Part shown: positions 62,017 through 64,000 of the stretch, in pieces
How the letters are laid out: each line of letters opens with the position of its first letter
How positions within the stretch are numbered: position 1 is the first letter of the stretch
Source: Pseudoalteromonas luteoviolacea
Lineage (GTDB): Bacteria; Pseudomonadota; Gammaproteobacteria; Enterobacterales; Alteromonadaceae
DNA: 64,000 nt
Assembly (NCBI RefSeq): GCF_021654285.1
Contig: NZ_JAKFZS010000006.1
Location: 205,589 to 269,588 of the forward strand
Direction of reading: 5' to 3'
Program-made: the position numbers and the translations under genes
The notes under the pieces: generated by a model
What the model was told of the DNA's origin: nothing
Database searches by the model: none
The model's input: the letters and a program-made list of their open reading frames with translations, nothing else

Positions 62017-62316
62017 ATGAAACCTCAATTGATCGTGCTAAAAATGCCATTTGAGGATGGACCGGGAAAGATGTGGATTTGTTCGCATTGTGCACTAATT
62101 GAAGGTGCCCTATCTGTTAATTCACACTGGGAAGATAACATTGAAGTGCACCGAATTGACTTTCCCAAGCCACGCAAAATGCTGGTGGAATTGTTAGGTG
62201 AAGATAAGCAATGGCTACCCGTGTTAATACAACCGGATAAGCGTACCATTACCGACCCTATTGAGATCATTAATACGCTTGCGGAGCAATTTGGCGGCGC
62301 ATCTGTACACCCTTAG
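62017..62316 (+). CDS. DUF3088 family protein (thioredoxin-like)
   Basis: A 99-residue cytoplasmic protein. The WICSHCALIEGAL segment (residues about 20-32) has a CxxC like a thioredoxin active site, and VEVHRIDFPKPR then DKQWLPVLIQPD match DUF3088. Family role is unknown. TATGGAG precedes the start. It stands alone, convergent with the symporter gene. Confidence 0.75.
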   Translation: MKPQLIVLKMPFEDGPGKMWICSHCALIEGALSVNSHWEDNIEVHRIDFPKPRKMLVELLGEDKQWLPVLIQPDKRTITDPIEIINTLAEQFGGASVHP

Positions 62317-62333
62317 AGGTGATCGGGCTTTAA

Positions 62334-62354
62334 AGTGTAGATGCTTTCTACACT
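62334..62354. terminator. Short hairpin between convergent genes
   Basis: AGTGTAGA / TCTACACT perfect arms with a five-base loop. It overlaps the stop region of the symporter gene. Weak as a terminator, without T run. Confidence 0.4.
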
Positions 62355-63628
62355 GCTTTACTTAACCATCGGTTCATTAACAGGCATGCTGTGAGGTCCC
62401 CTGTGACATTTAGCGTTGTTCTACACATATCTAAAATTCTATCTACACCTAAGATAAGCGCAATACCAGAAGGCGGAATGCCAAAGCTGGTCAATACTGA
62501 TGCGAGTATGACAATACCTACCCCAGGTGTACTTGGGGAGCCAATTGAAGCACCCACCGTAGTTAGCATTAAAAGTATGATTTGACTGTGTGATAGTTCT
62601 ACACCAAATACTTGAGCTAAAAATAGGGCTGCTATAACTTGGTATAGCGCAGTCCCATCCATATTGATGGTCGCGCCAAGGGGGATAATAAATTGTGCAA
62701 TTGGTTTTTTTACTTGTAGCTTTTGTGCTGCAATTTTCATAGATAATGGCATAACAGCGGCGGAACTTGAGGTAGAAAATGCAAGAAGTTGAGCATCTTT
62801 GATGGTTGTTAAAAACTGCCATGGTGGCACTTTGCCTATGATAAAAACCAACAGTAAATAGACACATAACAGCATTAATAAACCTAATAATACTGTCATG
62901 ACATATGCGGAAACACCAATAAGTGCGTCAACGCCAATTCTTATGGTGATATCACAAAGCAAGCCAAATACTGCCATAGGCGCTAGTTTCATTGCCCAGT
63001 TAACGATTTTAAGAGAGAGCGACTGTACTGCTCCTGTGATATCGAGTAGTAAACTTTTTTGCTTTGCAATTAAAGAGGTCATGGCTATGCCAATAAAGCC
63101 TGAATATAAGACGACAGCAAACATATCTTTGTCGAGCGTAGATTGCGTAAAGTTTGCTGGGATCATCGCTGCGACTCTTTGGGGGATACTTGAAGCGCTT
63201 ACCTCGGTCGTAGACAGTGCGATTGTCTGTACTCCTAGGTCTTTTAAAAGCTGACCGTCAACAAAATCACCCGGCGTGACAATTGTTGCAATTACTACAC
63301 CTATAATGACGGAGATGATGGTTGTTATCACAAAATAAGGAAAGATCCGTAGGCCAACCCTTTTTAAAAATTCAGTATCTTGATTGCCAGCAATACCTAA
63401 AATAATCGAAGACATGACAAGTGGAATAACGACCATTTGGATCAAGGCCAAAAATAACTTACCTGGTAAAGCAACCCATAGTGCAACGTGCTGGGCGCTT
63501 TGCTCGTTTAGCCAGCCGAACCCTTTTGGTGAGAGTATTAAGCCTGCGATTAGGCCCAAAATTAAGGCTAGTATAATTTGTTTCCAAAGTGCTTTTTTAT
63601 AAAATGTACGATAGATTAAATCGATCAT
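62348..63628 (-). CDS. Dicarboxylate/amino-acid:cation symporter (DAACS)
   Basis: A 426-residue sodium- or proton-coupled transporter of the GltP/GltT/DctA family. Family motifs: ALIQMVVIPLVMSSIILGI, the Ser-rich hairpin SSSAAVMPLSM, TINMDGTALYQVIAALFLAQV (the NMDGT cation-binding motif) and SIGSPSTPGVGIVIL, then LGVDRILDMCRTTLNVTGD. The last motif carries the substrate-binding Arg/Asp/Asn; specificity is glutamate, aspartate or dicarboxylate. Family length is normal and no partner gene is required. Confidence 0.95.
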   Translation of the reverse strand: MIDLIYRTFYKKALWKQIILALILGLIAGLILSPKGFGWLNEQSAQHVALWVALPGKLFLALIQMVVIPLVMSSIILGIAGNQDTEFLKRVGLRIFPYFVITTIISVIIGVVIATIVTPGDFVDGQLLKDLGVQTIALSTTEVSASSIPQRVAAMIPANFTQSTLDKDMFAVVLYSGFIGIAMTSLIAKQKSLLLDITGAVQSLSLKIVNWAMKLAPMAVFGLLCDITIRIGVDALIGVSAYVMTVLLGLLMLLCVYLLLVFIIGKVPPWQFLTTIKDAQLLAFSTSSSAAVMPLSMKIAAQKLQVKKPIAQFIIPLGATINMDGTALYQVIAALFLAQVFGVELSHSQIILLMLTTVGASIGSPSTPGVGIVILASVLTSFGIPPSGIALILGVDRILDMCRTTLNVTGDLTACLLMNRWLSKAV

Positions 63629-63778
63629 TTAAATCTCCATTTTATCTTATATCGAATTTAACAATCTATAAAATGTAATAGTTTGATACTCATCAACTGA
63701 CCCTTCTTTAGTTTTACTTTATTTTTCTAAATGATTAATGTTATCTTTTGGTTGTGTCTAAATTAGGTAAATATATTA

Positions 63779-64000
63779 ATGGAATACAATAGCCCTTTAG
63801 GGAAAATAAAAGAGCAACATTTACTGTCACTTTTGCAATTACCCACGTCCTCTGATGTTTTAGAAGTCGGTTGCGGTAATGGAAAGTTTTTACATCAGAT
63901 CTTAGAAGCATATAAAGTCAATGTTATTGGTGTGGATGTTGATGCGCAATTAATAGAGCAAGCGCAATCATACTGTGTTGATAATTTTGCACCTGATTGC
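63779..64000 (+). CDS. Class I SAM-dependent methyltransferase (partial, 3' cut)
   Basis: The first 74 residues of a gene that continues beyond the window. ATG 63779 opens MEYNSPLGKIKEQHLLSLLQ, and the SAM-binding motif DVLEVGCGNGKFLHQI (residues about 26-41) and the next acidic loop VIGVDVDAQLIEQAQ are clear. The substrate is unknown, and the identity of the rest cannot be seen from here. Upstream is a short AT-rich region shared with the divergent symporter. Confidence 0.88.
   Translation, partial: MEYNSPLGKIKEQHLLSLLQLPTSSDVLEVGCGNGKFLHQILEAYKVNVIGVDVDAQLIEQAQSYCVDNFAPDC

Overview
The window looks like a chromosome segment of a marine gammaproteobacterium, most likely Pseudoalteromonas or a close relative. 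I infer this from the low-to-moderate GC content, the many TonB-dependent receptors and secreted enzymes, the YjfI/PspA/YqiJ/YqiK membrane-stress operon, the gene style, and GG-leader peptides typical of that group. No rRNA or tRNA gene was seen.

Layout. 1-1104: the end of a TonB-dependent receptor gene and a periplasmic solute-binding protein. 1130-7610: an accessory island with an EVE/PUA-like + HNH nuclease, remnants of an integron cassette array with no integrase (minus-strand cassettes separated by attC-like sites), a REP-associated tyrosine transposase broken by an in-frame stop and surrounded by its probable REP-like elements, and a solitary reverse transcriptase of the Abi/DRT/UG (anti-phage) type. 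7760-12894: a peptidyl-dipeptidase (dcp) and a His/Asp-rich zinc receptor (znuD) with two Zur-like boxes between them. 12957-18817: a lipoprotein and a TetR-controlled RND efflux operon. 18989-20200: a GG-leader peptide and a siderophore-interacting reductase.

20696-24349 is the most remarkable part. A RebC/StaC-like FAD monooxygenase is divergent from a single gene that encodes a VioE-like domain fused to a StaP/RebP-like cytochrome P450. It therefore combines a violacein-type domain with two indolocarbazole-type enzymes. The VioA/VioB (RebO/RebD) partners that would make the substrate are not in the window. A deleted IS30-type remnant lies directly downstream.

25254-47275 is a mosaic: a secreted unknown protein, a trypsin-like protease, a HAD phosphatase, an AraC regulator with no canonical start codon, a RoxA-like di-haem protein, MscS, an outer-membrane protein, a MaoC-like protein, a chemoreceptor, a cytochrome-fused aldose dehydrogenase, a second GG-leader peptide with a Cys-rich core, a Tap-type peptidase, a candidate small RNA, a DUF1353 protein, a DsbB-like half protein, an M43-like metalloprotease lipoprotein and a GNAT acetyltransferase.

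47647-58266 is a coherent six-gene operon (YjfI, PspA, small protein, YqiJ, flotillin YqiK, 2042-residue AAA ATPase) that ends in a strong terminator. It probably acts in membrane-stress management. 58477-64000: a membrane-anchored double-lipoyl-domain protein, a MarR/metallo-beta-lactamase-fold pair with large palindromic operators, a DoxX-like membrane protein, a DUF3088 protein, a dicarboxylate/amino-acid symporter and the start of a methyltransferase gene.

Family assignments come from reading motifs and from remembered family sequences. No database search was run.
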